Positions 7,366 to 17,110 are shown, numbered from the stretch's first letter. The stretch is 39,967 bases of DNA from TWA4 sp045121095 (GCA_045121095.1 JBGVFN010000197.1:1-39967), one strand, 5' to 3'. Notes: generated from the sequence alone by a model not told the origin. Program-made: numbers and translations.

Positions 7366-8205
7366 TTACTGCATCTTGATATCGATTCCATCGTCTTTAA
7401 TCTGAATCTTTCCGGCTTTCAGCAAACGGCCCACTGCCCGCTTAAATGCATTTTTACTCAGACCAAATTCCCGCTCGATTACCATGGGCGCTGCTTTATC
7501 TGTAAAAGGCAGATGACCGCCTCTTTCTTTGATTCTTGCATACACTGCATCCGCATCCAGATCCATCTGACGGTATGCTTTTTCACGAATGCTCAGATTC
7601 AGTCTTCCGTCTTCACGAACTTTTGTTACACGTGCTTCTACCACATCACCCACACGATGTTCACCAAACAGCTCACGCAGAGGAATCAGACCGTGATAGC
7701 GCATGTCCACGGCCACCAGCGCACCCAATGTCTCACTAAGCTGATAAATAACGCCTTTTACCTGATCTCCGGTTTTATAGGGAGTAGGTGCGATCATCAG
7801 GTCATAAACCTTCATGGAAGCGCAGAGACGTTCACTTTTATCCACATACAGCTTTACAACGCAGTAATCATTCTTTTTGATTTTGCTGGTCTGCTCTTTA
7901 AAAGGAAGAAACAGATCCTTTTCCAGTCCCCAGTCCAGAAATGCACCAATTTTGCTGGTAGATACTACCTTCAGACGGGCTATTCCCCCCAGCTCCATAG
8001 CCGGTTTGTTTACAGTGGCAATGAGACGGTCGCTGGAATCCCGGTAAATAAATACCTGGATCTTATCTCCCTGGGCAGCTCCCTGAGGAAGCTGTTTACC
8101 AGGCAGCAGCACCACATTTTTACTGTCACCGGGTTCTCCTAAGAAACCTCCATGCTCATTGATTCTATGGATAACCAATTCCTGAGTTTTTCCTAATTCT
8201 ATCAT
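7366..8205 (-). CDS. cvfB: CvfB-like S1 RNA-binding protein
   Basis: A 279-aa protein with the CvfB layout: tandem S1-like OB domains (about 1-60, 65-130 and 145-215; for example GAFLDWGLEKDLFLPFKEQ and GALVAVDMRYHGLIPLREL) and a C-terminal winged-helix domain (about 220-279, FGLSKNAFKRAVGRLLKAGKI). In staphylococci CvfB binds RNA and influences virulence-gene expression; elsewhere it is annotated as a general S1 RNA-binding protein. The length agrees with the family. AGAGAGG precedes the ATG. It is followed by a repeat and hairpin, and the thioesterase gene lies 48 bp upstream in the same orientation, so the two may share a transcript. Confidence 0.85.
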   Translation of the reverse strand: MIELGKTQELVIHRINEHGGFLGEPGDSKNVVLLPGKQLPQGAAQGDKIQVFIYRDSSDRLIATVNKPAMELGGIARLKVVSTSKIGAFLDWGLEKDLFLPFKEQTSKIKKNDYCVVKLYVDKSERLCASMKVYDLMIAPTPYKTGDQVKGVIYQLSETLGALVAVDMRYHGLIPLRELFGEHRVGDVVEARVTKVREDGRLNLSIREKAYRQMDLDADAVYARIKERGGHLPFTDKAAPMVIEREFGLSKNAFKRAVGRLLKAGKIQIKDDGIDIKMQ

Positions 8206-8253
8206 TTTAAATGCCTCTCTCTACTTCTATACTTCTTGTCATACTCAGAACAG

Positions 8254-8979
8254 CTATTCTGCATCTTTGCAGCATTCACAGACGCAGTATTCTTCGCCGT
8301 TTTCATCCTGCAGAGAAACCTGTATACGATTTTTCATAAAATATACAACAGGGTACAGTACATTTCCCAAAAAAGCTGCTTTTTTATAAGAAATATGCAC
8401 ACTATGAACGGGAAAATCCTCTGGCAGATAGGCGGAAGCGATTTCTGCATACCGTCCGTTATTCATATGGTGATTGGTATCCAGATGATATCTGCACACA
8501 GTCACAGGGGCCTGTTTTTCTACCCTTGCATCCACATCAGGGGCAGGTACTTTCCTGCTTTTATCCTTCATGGGAAGCTCCGGTTCCATTCCATATGCTT
8601 CAATATCTTCCACTGCAACTTTTACAGGATGTCCTGTTTCCAGACTGATCAAAGTCCAGATGGAATATACCTTTACCAGATAATTGCCTTCCGAATCCTT
8701 GATAAAGAAATTACGGAAACCAAAAAATCCGCGAAAACCAATGGCAAATGTACCGATTTCAATTTCTTCTCCCAGCACCGGCAAATGCTCAATTTCCAGC
8801 TTCCATGAGGACATTACCCAGGCTTTTTTATTTTCTTTCAAAGCTTCCACACCTTTTCCCAGTCCTTCTGACTGAAAGGTAGAGCAATCCTGCAGATAAT
8901 TGATTACACCCGTCAGTGACAAATGACCGGTCTGGTCACATTCACTGTAGCGGACTCTGCTTTTAAATGTGTAATACAT
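8254..8979 (-). CDS. Acyl-ACP thioesterase
   Basis: A 241-aa protein of the FatA/FatB-like acyl-ACP thioesterase family (tandem hot-dog folds at about 1-130 and 150-240). The plant-type catalytic signature is present in the second half as D167-x-N169-x-H171 followed by NNGRY. An N-terminal hot-dog helix is seen around SLTGVINYLQDCSTFQSEGLG. The enzyme hydrolyses fatty acyl-ACP to free fatty acid, ending chain elongation. Many gut Clostridia carry one. GGAGAC lies upstream of the ATG. The C-terminus has a cysteine-rich tail (CVCECCKD), which is unusual and of unknown meaning. Its neighbours give no fatty-acid operon context. Confidence 0.9.
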   Translation of the reverse strand: MYYTFKSRVRYSECDQTGHLSLTGVINYLQDCSTFQSEGLGKGVEALKENKKAWVMSSWKLEIEHLPVLGEEIEIGTFAIGFRGFFGFRNFFIKDSEGNYLVKVYSIWTLISLETGHPVKVAVEDIEAYGMEPELPMKDKSRKVPAPDVDARVEKQAPVTVCRYHLDTNHHMNNGRYAEIASAYLPEDFPVHSVHISYKKAAFLGNVLYPVVYFMKNRIQVSLQDENGEEYCVCECCKDAE

Positions 8980-9112
8980 GTCGTTCCGTCTCCTGTTCTT
9001 TTTACAAATTCAGCACTTTCGTTGCTCATAAACTCAGTACTTAAATCATAACTTTTGGTCTTTTTTCGTATACTGCCGCATTTATTTTCAGATAAATGCA
9101 GCAATACACTCG

Positions 9113-10084
9113 TTACAGTACTTCCCCATAAACGCGAAGTACATTCTTATATGTAATTTTATCCACTTCTTCCCAGGTAAATCCGCTTTGATGGAGATGA
9201 TCCGGCAGATCTTTCAGATAAGCGGCGGTGGGCAGTTCACAATCTCCGTCAAATCCGTCATAGTCGGTTCCCAGAGCTACACATTCAATACCGCCCATGT
9301 CAGCCATACGGTGAGCATGCTTTAGTAAATCCTCCAGTCGGCAGTCTTCCTGTCCGGAGGTTACCATGGGATTTACAAATGCGCCATACAGGTTCAGGCC
9401 GGATACGCCGCCTTTTTCTCCCAGCGCACGCAGCATTTTATCTGTCAGATTGCGGGGATGAGGACAGATTTCCCGGCTGTTGGAGTGGCTGGCTACAAAA
9501 GGAACCTTTAATTTGGAGACCACATCCCAGAAACCGGCATCGGAAAGGTGAGATACATCCACGATCATGCCCATTTCTTCCATAGCCTCGATCATCTCAA
9601 ATCCGCGGGGCTTTAATCCTTCCGTTTCATTGGCAAATGGCTTTCTCTGACCATTTTTATCGACGATACAGTTGGGAAAACCGATCTCATTTTCAAAATT
9701 CCAGGTCAGGGTCATCATGCGGACACCTTTCTCATAAAATTCCTGCAAAATGTCCGTTTCTCCCCGGCAGACTGCACCTTCTTCAATGGTAAGCAGCGCG
9801 GACAGCAGACCTTCTTTCTGGTTCTGTTCGATTTCTTCCACGGTTGTTACCTGACGGATTTCGCCGGATGCCAGTTCCATCTGCTTTTTAAAACAATCAT
9901 ACAGAGCCAGACATTTTTCATAAGGGTCTGTATGATCGCCATTATATACAAACATGGCAAAGTTCTGCAGCAGATAATTGCCCTGGCGAAGCTTATGAAT
10001 ATCAATCGCCAGCTGATTTTCCAGCAGCTGACCGCCTTCGTCGTATAGCTTGTGAATGGTATCACAGTGCATATCAACTAACAT
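9113..10084 (-). CDS. Membrane dipeptidase, peptidase family M19
   Basis: A 323-aa TIM-barrel metallopeptidase of the renal-dipeptidase family. Zinc ligands are visible: H6-x-D8 at the very N-terminus (DMHCDT), E101/E102 in TIEEG, H179 in VSHLSD, H200 in ASHSNSR, and the late acidic residue D274 in GTDYDG. Bacterial members hydrolyse dipeptides, including some with D-residues, in the cytoplasm. There is no signal peptide. The start has AGAAGGAG about 9 nt upstream. The gene follows ppk by only 16 bp, so it is likely the last gene of the ppx-ppk transcript; whether that reflects a functional link is not known. Confidence 0.92.
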   Translation of the reverse strand: MLVDMHCDTIHKLYDEGGQLLENQLAIDIHKLRQGNYLLQNFAMFVYNGDHTDPYEKCLALYDCFKKQMELASGEIRQVTTVEEIEQNQKEGLLSALLTIEEGAVCRGETDILQEFYEKGVRMMTLTWNFENEIGFPNCIVDKNGQRKPFANETEGLKPRGFEMIEAMEEMGMIVDVSHLSDAGFWDVVSKLKVPFVASHSNSREICPHPRNLTDKMLRALGEKGGVSGLNLYGAFVNPMVTSGQEDCRLEDLLKHAHRMADMGGIECVALGTDYDGFDGDCELPTAAYLKDLPDHLHQSGFTWEEVDKITYKNVLRVYGEVL

Positions 10085-10100
10085 ATTTTTTTAACTCCTT

Positions 10101-12344
10101 CTATTCTGCGTCCCCCGTCGTTTCTGCCAATGCAGTCATGGGAATAAAACGGCGGGTGTCTGTTGTTTTTTCCGAATGAAGTGCCCGCTCCTCTGCTTCT
10201 TTTACGAAATAGTCCTGTGCACAGAAGGGTGTCTTTCCCCGGCGGTCCATTTTCTCATACGTGCCATCCGGCTGCAGGAAACGAGCTTTCAGATTATCCT
10301 GCAAAGTAACCCGCAGAATTTCCTTTACTTCTTCTTTCAGAGCAGGATCTTCCACAGGGAACATAATCTCCACGCGGCGGTCCAGATTTCTGGGCATCCA
10401 GTCGGCGCTGGCCATATACAGCTCTTCCTGACCATTATTGTGGAAGTAATAGATACGGCTGTGCTCCAGGAATGTGCCTACAATGGAGCGCACAGTAATA
10501 TTTTCGCTGACACCGGGAATTCCGGTTTTCAGACAGCAGATGCCACGAACAACCAGGTCAATCTTTACACCGGCTGCTGAGGCTTCATAAAGGGCTTTGA
10601 TGATCACCGGATCACTGAGAGAATTCATTTTGGCAATAATGCGTGCTTCCTTGCCCTGAAGAGCCATATCCCGCTCTCTTCCAATGAGATACAGGAATTT
10701 ATCCTTCAGCCACAGAGGTGCCACAGCCAGAGCATTCCATCCCAGCGGTTCGGAATAACCGGACAGCATGTTAAATACTGCAGTGGCGTCTTCACCAATT
10801 TTTTCACGGCAGGTCATCAGACCCGTGTCCGTGTATAATTTAGCGGTAGAATCGTTATAATTGCCTGTTCCCAAATGAACATACCGGCGGATGCCATCTT
10901 CTTCCATACGAACAACCAATGTGATCTTACAATGGGTTTTCAGACCCAGCAGACCATAAATAACGTGACAGCCGGCCCTCTCCAGCTTTTTCGCCCAGTG
11001 AATATTATTTTCTTCATCAAAACGGGCTTTCAGTTCTACCAGAACCGTTACCTGCTTTCCATTTTCTGCAGCCTTTGCCAGAGCGGCAATAATGGGTGAA
11101 TTACCGCTGACACGGTACAGAGTCTGTTTAATGGCCAGAACCGTCGGATCTTTTGCCGCCTGACGGACAAAATCCACCACATTGTCAAAGGTCTGGTAAG
11201 GATGATGCATGAGAATGTCGCCTTTTCGAATATTTGTAAAAATATCATCCTCATTCTGAAACCGGGGAATGGGCTGGGGAACGTGTTTCGGATCCTTCAG
11301 GTGTTCAAATTCTGCCCCTGCTGCACCGGAAATTTTTGACATAAAAGTAATATCCAGCGGTCCATTGATTTTATAAACTTCTTCATCCCGCACATGGAAT
11401 TCTTTTTTCAGGTATTTTAGCAGCCGTTTATCCATGTTGGCTTCCACTTCCAGACGGATGACCTCGCCCCATGCACGTTTTTTCAGCTGCTTTTCAATGG
11501 TCTGCAGCAAGTCGACTGCTTCTTCTTCATCGATTGCCAGATCAGAATTACGCATAACACGATAAGGATGAGCACATACCACATCGTAATTCAGGAATAA
11601 TTTACCAATATTCCGCTCAATGATTTCCTCCAGAAGAATCAGCTTGCATCCATCGCCGGGAAGACGGAATACTCTGGGAAGTACAGAGGGAACCTGAACG
11701 GTAACAAATTCCACATCCTGCGCGTGATGCAGAAGGCTTCCTTTTCCGTAAGACTTATCTCCCTTTTTCTCATCTTTTTTATCTTCTTTTTTGTCTTCCT
11801 TCTTTTCCTTTTTATACTGCAGTAAAGCTGCAATATTTAAGGATTTATTCCGTACCAGCGGAAACGGACGGGATGGATCCACTGCCATAGGTGTCAGAAC
11901 CGGATATACGGATTCCATAAAATACTGGTCTACCACCTTCTGCTGCACATCATTCAGCTGCTCATGAGCAGTGATCACCTTAATTCCCGCCTTTTTTAAA
12001 GCAGGCAAAAGGGAACGATTATAGACCTGATACTGCTGCTCCATAAAGCTGTGAACCTCCGGAACCAGCGCTTCCAGCTGTTCTTTGGCATTCATACCCG
12101 CAATATCCCGTTTTTCATACCCAGCGCTGATCTGATCCTTTAAAGAAGCCACACGCACCATAATAAACTCATCCAGGTTGGAGGCAGTAATTCCCAGGAA
12201 TTTACAGCGTTCCAGAAGCGGAATGTTCTTATCACGCGCTTCGCTCAGCACCCGTTCATTAAATGCCAGCCAGCTCAGTTCCCGATTTCTATAATATTCA
12301 TATTTGGTAAAATCTTTTTTATTCTCATTTTTTATCTCAGCCAT
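10101..12344 (-). CDS. ppk: Polyphosphate kinase 1
   Basis: A 747-aa protein with all four PPK1 domains: N-terminal helical domain (about 15-120), head domain (about 125-335) and two phospholipase-D-like catalytic domains (about 340-520 and 525-710). The autophosphorylated histidine is H471 in GLKTHCK and the second active-site histidine is H628 in FLEHSR. The enzyme reversibly polymerises the gamma-phosphate of ATP into polyphosphate. An insertion at about 178-197 in the head domain is almost entirely Lys, Glu and Asp and looks like a low-complexity expansion not seen in typical PPK1. AGGAGGACG precedes the ATG. The gene sits 14 bp after ppx, so synthesis and breakdown enzymes are co-transcribed. 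Confidence 0.97.
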   Translation of the reverse strand: MAEIKNENKKDFTKYEYYRNRELSWLAFNERVLSEARDKNIPLLERCKFLGITASNLDEFIMVRVASLKDQISAGYEKRDIAGMNAKEQLEALVPEVHSFMEQQYQVYNRSLLPALKKAGIKVITAHEQLNDVQQKVVDQYFMESVYPVLTPMAVDPSRPFPLVRNKSLNIAALLQYKKEKKEDKKEDKKDEKKGDKSYGKGSLLHHAQDVEFVTVQVPSVLPRVFRLPGDGCKLILLEEIIERNIGKLFLNYDVVCAHPYRVMRNSDLAIDEEEAVDLLQTIEKQLKKRAWGEVIRLEVEANMDKRLLKYLKKEFHVRDEEVYKINGPLDITFMSKISGAAGAEFEHLKDPKHVPQPIPRFQNEDDIFTNIRKGDILMHHPYQTFDNVVDFVRQAAKDPTVLAIKQTLYRVSGNSPIIAALAKAAENGKQVTVLVELKARFDEENNIHWAKKLERAGCHVIYGLLGLKTHCKITLVVRMEEDGIRRYVHLGTGNYNDSTAKLYTDTGLMTCREKIGEDATAVFNMLSGYSEPLGWNALAVAPLWLKDKFLYLIGRERDMALQGKEARIIAKMNSLSDPVIIKALYEASAAGVKIDLVVRGICCLKTGIPGVSENITVRSIVGTFLEHSRIYYFHNNGQEELYMASADWMPRNLDRRVEIMFPVEDPALKEEVKEILRVTLQDNLKARFLQPDGTYEKMDRRGKTPFCAQDYFVKEAEERALHSEKTTDTRRFIPMTALAETTGDAE

Positions 12345-12358
12345 GAATCGTCCTCCTG

Positions 12359-13891
12359 TTAAATGCGTGTTCCCCGTTTCCGTCTGAGAACAGGGCGGAT
12401 ACCATATACTTCTTCAAAGAAATCAGCAGATGATGACAGCAGGTTCTGCTCCAGCGTAATATCCGTTACTGCATCTGTGGTCAGAATCAGCTCATCCTCC
12501 CGAATGGTACAGCGCACCATGTCAATTTTCTGTCTGTGGCTGCGGTCCAGTACACCGGCTACCTTCAAAATAGCAACCAGTTTCGCGATTACATTACGCT
12601 TTTCATGCACTTCCTCTTTCAGCACTTCATAATCGAAATCCTGCGGATAATATTTCACAATATTGGCGATCATCTTCTGCTCCATCTTGGACAGACCGAT
12701 AATTTCTGTGGATTTAATGATATAATATGCACAGTCTGCAGGATCTGTCATACTGACAAATTTACCGCAGTCATGAAGAATGGCTGAAATCTGAAGCAGA
12801 AGGCGCTCACGCTTTCCAAGGCCGTGATAGCGCTTCATACTGTCAAAGATGGCCAGCGCCAGTTTTTCCAGACTCTGTGCATGCTTCTGATTGGATTTAT
12901 AGCGTTTGGCAATATTTCTTGCAGAATATAAAATATCCTCTGTGAAATCATGATTAAATGAAATCAGCTTTTTCTTCAGCGCAAATTCTGCCACAATACC
13001 ATCTGCCAGTGTTACACCGGGAATCCACATGAACTCCGCACCGGTAATGTCCAGAATTTTCTTGTAGATCATCACACTGGAAAGCATGAGGTGGGCATAT
13101 TCGATGGAAATATCCATGGAACGGCTCAGCTCATAAGGTGTCAGGCCAATTACTTTATCGTAAATTTCTTTAAATTCTTCTGCTGTCAGACGGTCTTTTT
13201 TGGTGCCGTTGGCCTGCTTGCCTAAAAACGGTGCACACATCCCCGTCAGAATCAGATTGGGAATCTTGCGGTCTTTCAGATATAAACGTTTGAAAGTCTG
13301 AAGATCCGCATCAATCAGCTCTTCAATGAGATTTTTCATATCCTGCAGATCAGCCCCTACAGAGGCCAGTGTATCCTGTACCCGCAAAGAACCCATTTTC
13401 AGATACTGTGTAGTCACCAGAGCATCCTTATCAAACAGCGAAAGCTGTGTACTGCCGGAACCTACATCCGCAATAGCCGTACCCTTCTGGATAATGGCTT
13501 CAAATTCTGCTTCCTTTACAGCAATCGCTTTATAACAGAGGAAACGCTGCTCCGCATTGCCCAGAACCGTTACCTCAATTCCTGTTTTTACCTTAATCTG
13601 ATCCAGTACGATTTCCCGGTTTTCCGCTTCCCGCAGCGCACTGGTTCCATAAGCCTGATAACTGTTAATATGGTAGCTTTTCATCACTTCAGAAAAATGT
13701 CTTAATACCTTACACATTTCATTAATGTGTGAATAACTGATCCGTCCCTTCTGATACGTATCGTGCCCAGCTGCCACACTTTGTCTCAGATGCTCAATTG
13801 CTTTAATACCGCCTTTTTCGCTGATCTGATAAATGGTCATTCCCAAATCGTAAGAGCCTACATCAATTGCTGCAAACAAATATACTGCCAT
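12359..13891 (-). CDS. ppx: Exopolyphosphatase/GppA-type phosphatase with HD domain
   Basis: A 510-aa protein. Residues about 3-300 form the Ppx/GppA ASKHA domain, with phosphate-binding loops AAIDVGSYDLGM (7-18) and IADVGSGSTQLSLF. The C-terminal part (about 310-500) is an HD-type helical domain with LLQISAILHDCGKF. Ppx/GppA enzymes remove terminal phosphate from polyphosphate or convert pppGpp to ppGpp; the adjacent ppk favours polyphosphate. The ATG at 13891 is chosen because AGGAGGAG lies 4-5 nt upstream; a longer frame to 13924 lacks such a site. In the first loop the usual GSN is GSY, a mild deviation. First gene of the ppx-ppk-dipeptidase run. Confidence 0.93.
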   Translation of the reverse strand: MAVYLFAAIDVGSYDLGMTIYQISEKGGIKAIEHLRQSVAAGHDTYQKGRISYSHINEMCKVLRHFSEVMKSYHINSYQAYGTSALREAENREIVLDQIKVKTGIEVTVLGNAEQRFLCYKAIAVKEAEFEAIIQKGTAIADVGSGSTQLSLFDKDALVTTQYLKMGSLRVQDTLASVGADLQDMKNLIEELIDADLQTFKRLYLKDRKIPNLILTGMCAPFLGKQANGTKKDRLTAEEFKEIYDKVIGLTPYELSRSMDISIEYAHLMLSSVMIYKKILDITGAEFMWIPGVTLADGIVAEFALKKKLISFNHDFTEDILYSARNIAKRYKSNQKHAQSLEKLALAIFDSMKRYHGLGKRERLLLQISAILHDCGKFVSMTDPADCAYYIIKSTEIIGLSKMEQKMIANIVKYYPQDFDYEVLKEEVHEKRNVIAKLVAILKVAGVLDRSHRQKIDMVRCTIREDELILTTDAVTDITLEQNLLSSSADFFEEVYGIRPVLRRKRGTRI

Positions 13892-13985
13892 TTGCTCCTC
13901 CTTCGTCACGAATACCCCGGTCATAAACAGCCGGGGATACTCTTCTGAATAAATTTAAGACAGCTCCGCTTCTGCTGAACTGTTT

Positions 13986-15203
13986 TTAAAAACTTCCCAG
14001 AATCTTGAAGCTGACTGCTTCTTCTGAGATACCAGTCAGTGCATTTTTCACGCTGGACTGGCTGAAATTACCATCAAAATTCATAAAGAACCGATATTCC
14101 CAGGTGTGACCGGGCACTGGTCTTGACTCCAGCTTGGTCATGTTCAGATTATTGTAAATAATATGTGACATGAGACGATACAAAGAACCAGGATCATGCT
14201 CCGTTTCAAAACAAATGCTGATATGCTGTGCATCTTTCTTGCTGATCTTGCGGTTGGAGATGATGGCAAATCTTGTCATATTGGCCAGATTATGATTTAA
14301 AGGAGAAATCAATGTTTCCAGACCGTAAAGTTCACCTGCGATCCTGCTGGCAATGGCTGCATGATTGCGGATTCCTTCTTCCGCTACCATTTTTGCGGCC
14401 AGAGCAGTATTTGTCTTCTCAATCGGCTTGATTTCTTTATGTTCATTCAGGAACTTGCTGCACTGAGCGATTCCCTGAGGATGAGAAAATACCGTATCGA
14501 TCTCCTCCAGCTTTGTACCAGGAACAACCAGCAGGGACTGTTCCACCGGCAGATCCATCTCATCTACAATGTAGTTATCACATTTTACCAGCAGATCGTA
14601 AACGTCAGCCACCACACCGGTAGATACATTTTCAATGGGAATGACTGCAAAATCAGCCCGTCCGCCGGACAGTGCATTCATACTTTCCTCAAAGGTAGGC
14701 ACATGGAAACTGGAAACCTGGGAACCAAAGTATTTCACCGTGGCCTGATGGGCAAAAGAGCCCTCCACACCCGTATAAACCACTCTGCAGTCTTCCACAG
14801 GCAGTGTCTCCACTTCCTGAAAAGGAATACGACAGGTGCCGTAATTCTGTTTATTCATCAGATGATACTGATATTTTCTGCTGGCAGACATGAGCATACG
14901 GAATAATTCTTCCACATTTTTCTTGTCATAGCCCTTTTCCACCATATTTTTTACGCTTTCCAGCTTCTGTTTTTCCCGCTGTGCATCCCGAATAGGACGG
15001 TTTGAACGCATTTTACTTTCTGCCACCTGAACAGACAGCGCCATACGCTGCTTATACAGATCTACAATCTGTCTGTCTACCTCATCCAGCTTTACCCGGA
15101 CTTCCTGTAAACTCATTTCTTTATTTAATACATTTTCCAGCGGTGCCTCAGAATTTTTCTGATTTTCCGCGGAAACTGCTTCTTTTTTTACTTCTTCACT
15201 CAT
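13986..15203 (-). CDS. pheA: Bifunctional chorismate mutase/prephenate dehydratase (P-protein)
   Basis: A 405-aa fusion. An AroQ-type chorismate mutase spans about 28-115 (LQEVRVKLDEVDRQIVDLY, with the following KMRSNRPIRDAQRE). A prephenate dehydratase spans about 128-312 (YTGVEGSFAHQA, PIENVSTGVV, NMTRFAII). A C-terminal ACT domain spans about 322-402 with the ESRP phenylalanine-binding motif. The protein converts chorismate to phenylpyruvate for phenylalanine synthesis and is normally feedback-inhibited through the ACT domain. The first about 28 residues are a hydrophilic Ser/Glu/Lys extension; an internal Met30 is a possible alternative start. GGTGA precedes the assigned ATG. folC lies 48 bp upstream in the same direction, so they are probably co-transcribed. 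Confidence 0.96.
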   Translation of the reverse strand: MSEEVKKEAVSAENQKNSEAPLENVLNKEMSLQEVRVKLDEVDRQIVDLYKQRMALSVQVAESKMRSNRPIRDAQREKQKLESVKNMVEKGYDKKNVEELFRMLMSASRKYQYHLMNKQNYGTCRIPFQEVETLPVEDCRVVYTGVEGSFAHQATVKYFGSQVSSFHVPTFEESMNALSGGRADFAVIPIENVSTGVVADVYDLLVKCDNYIVDEMDLPVEQSLLVVPGTKLEEIDTVFSHPQGIAQCSKFLNEHKEIKPIEKTNTALAAKMVAEEGIRNHAAIASRIAGELYGLETLISPLNHNLANMTRFAIISNRKISKKDAQHISICFETEHDPGSLYRLMSHIIYNNLNMTKLESRPVPGHTWEYRFFMNFDGNFSQSSVKNALTGISEEAVSFKILGSF

Positions 15204-15251
15204 ATTTTATCACCAGTTATTCTATTTTACGCAACAGTTTTTGTTTTACGA

Positions 15252-16559
15252 TTACCGGGTCAGCTTTTTAACAATTTTGCAGGCTTCACCAATATAAGAA
15301 AGAGAACCAAAGATTACAATGACATCCTCCTCTTTTGCCTCTTTTAAGGCTGTGTTCACTGCTGCTTCAACGCTTTCGCAGGCAGTTACATCTTTATGAT
15401 ATTCCTTCAGTACAGCCGCCAGTTTTTCTGCTTCCAGCGCTCTGGGGTTAGCAGGAGGCGTAATGGTGAAGAATTTATCAAATACCGGTGCCATCATCTC
15501 GCATTCTTCGTCATAGGCCTTGTCAGCCAGTACACCCATAACACCAATTACTCTCTTTCCAGGGAAGTAATATTCCAGAGAGTCTTTCAGCTGCACCATA
15601 CCGTGAGGATTGTGGGCACCATCAATGATTACCTGAGGTTTCATGGCAACTGTATCGAAACGACCGGGCCATACTGCCTTTGCCAGACCTTCTCTGATAT
15701 GCTCTGTGGTCACATTCAGTCCCCAGTCATCCAGTACTTTTGCAGTTTCGATGGCAAGGCATGCATTGTCCACCTGATATCTGCCAATAAGACGGATTTT
15801 CAGGTCTGTAAAATACTTATAATCAAAATGAATCATGGGAGCACCGTCTTCTGCGTATTCCAGTTCTTCATAAACATGAAGGCGGGTGTCATCGGTGGGA
15901 ATCAGAGGACATCCCATACGGCCGCAAACCTTTTCAATTACACGGCGGGCGCGTTTTTGCTGTTTTGCCATGCAGACCGGTGCACGGTTCTTAATAATAC
16001 CTGCTTTTACTTCGGTAATCTCTTCCAGAGTCTCCCCAAGGAATCCGATATGATCCAGTCCAATGGGAGTCAGTACATTACAAAGAATATTGTCCACGAT
16101 ATTGGTGGCATCATCACGACCGCCCATACCACATTCCAGTACAACCACGTCGCATTCCATTTCTACAAAATATAAAAATCCAATGGCGGTTTCCACTTCA
16201 AATAAAGTGGGACGTGCAAATCCATCTGCTTCCATGGCAGCAATGGCATCCTTAATCTGCTTTACATAACGGCACATTGCTTCTCTTGCAATATTTTCAC
16301 CGTTTACCTGTACAAATTCTTCATATTCAAATACGCGGGGAGATGCGTAACGGCCAACGGTATAGCCTGCACACTGTAAAATCGTACTGATAAATGCCAG
16401 AGTGGAACCTTTGCCATTGGTACCTGCAATATGCACAAACTGTAATTTTTCCTGGGGATTGTCCAGTCTTACCAGTAATTCACGCATGGTATCCAGTCCC
16501 AGTACGATACCGGATTGGGACACCTCCACCAGATATTCTTTTGCTTCTTCGTATGTCAT
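15252..16559 (-). CDS. folC: Folylpolyglutamate synthase/dihydrofolate synthase
   Basis: A 435-aa Mur-ligase-superfamily enzyme. It has the nucleotide loop AGTNGKGS (45-52), the family motif YASPRVFEYEEFVQVNG, ECGMGGRDDATN with the metal-binding region, GLDHIGFLG, and the inter-domain DGAHNPHG motif. FolC adds glutamates to folates (and, in bifunctional forms, makes dihydrofolate), keeping them in the cell for one-carbon metabolism. The start at 16559 is preferred over an upstream frame to 16592 because AGGAGG lies 6 nt before it and the sequence begins MTYEEAKEYL as in relatives. First gene of the folC-pheA run; divergent from the CmpB-like gene. Confidence 0.95.
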   Translation of the reverse strand: MTYEEAKEYLVEVSQSGIVLGLDTMRELLVRLDNPQEKLQFVHIAGTNGKGSTLAFISTILQCAGYTVGRYASPRVFEYEEFVQVNGENIAREAMCRYVKQIKDAIAAMEADGFARPTLFEVETAIGFLYFVEMECDVVVLECGMGGRDDATNIVDNILCNVLTPIGLDHIGFLGETLEEITEVKAGIIKNRAPVCMAKQQKRARRVIEKVCGRMGCPLIPTDDTRLHVYEELEYAEDGAPMIHFDYKYFTDLKIRLIGRYQVDNACLAIETAKVLDDWGLNVTTEHIREGLAKAVWPGRFDTVAMKPQVIIDGAHNPHGMVQLKDSLEYYFPGKRVIGVMGVLADKAYDEECEMMAPVFDKFFTITPPANPRALEAEKLAAVLKEYHKDVTACESVEAAVNTALKEAKEEDVIVIFGSLSYIGEACKIVKKLTR

Positions 16560-16678
16560 CACATACCTCCTGTTTTCGTCTAATAATCTCACTTTATCTT
16601 ATCATTTTTTTCTAATAATGCAAGTAAAATCCAGTACATGGCTGTATACTTGCTTTTTTTCCTGCGCATACTGATTTC

Positions 16679-17110
16679 ATGGAAAAGATGATTGAAAATA
16701 ATAAAAAATTCTCATTCAAATGGTTCAGAACCAATTTCGTACGCTGCGGTCTGATCGGATGGTCTGTGGAGATTTTTTTCACCTGCTTCCACAATCTGGC
16801 TGCTACCAATGATAAACGACTGATGGGACAGACTTCCCTGCTGATGTTTCCCATTTATGGCCTTGGAACACTGATTCCCATGATTGCCCGGCCGCTGAAA
16901 AAACTGGGTGTTTTCCTGCGCGGAACAGTCTATGCTTCCCTTATTTTTCTGATGGAATATCTTTCCGGGAGTTTTCTTCGCCTGTTCAACGCCTGCCCCT
17001 GGGATTACAGCCAGAGCCGGTATCATATCAACGGTTTGATCCGTCTGGATTTCTTTCCCTTCTGGTTTCTGCTGGGATTGTTGTTTGAACGAACCGGATA
17101 CAAACGATAA
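16679..17110 (+). CDS. CmpB-type putative membrane protein (ABC_trans_CmpB)
   Basis: A 143-aa integral membrane protein with about four hydrophobic segments (near residues 20-40, 53-70, 78-98 and 120-137). The end of the protein carries the conserved CPWDYS ... NGLIRLDFFPFWFLLGLLFE pattern that marks the putative type IV ABC transporter/CmpB family common in Clostridia. No biochemical function is established for the family that I can state safely. No good ribosome binding site precedes the ATG at 16679, and a second ATG at 16688 is possible. The gene is divergent from folC and precedes citrate synthase, from which it is separated by a promoter. Confidence 0.75.
   Translation: MEKMIENNKKFSFKWFRTNFVRCGLIGWSVEIFFTCFHNLAATNDKRLMGQTSLLMFPIYGLGTLIPMIARPLKKLGVFLRGTVYASLIFLMEYLSGSFLRLFNACPWDYSQSRYHINGLIRLDFFPFWFLLGLLFERTGYKR

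Noticed and set aside
7267..8142. Plus-strand open frame of 291 codons
   Set aside because: It is antisense to cvfB, which has clear S1-domain sequence, and the translated frame is rich in Cys, His and Phe as shadow frames are.
9074..9103. Hairpin between the dipeptidase and thioesterase genes as a terminator
   Set aside because: The 7-bp stem GCATTTA/TAAATGC is followed on the minus strand by A residues, not T, so it does not fit an intrinsic terminator.
15396..16175. Plus-strand open frame of 259 codons
   Set aside because: Antisense to folC with its AGTNGKGS and DGAHNPHG motifs.
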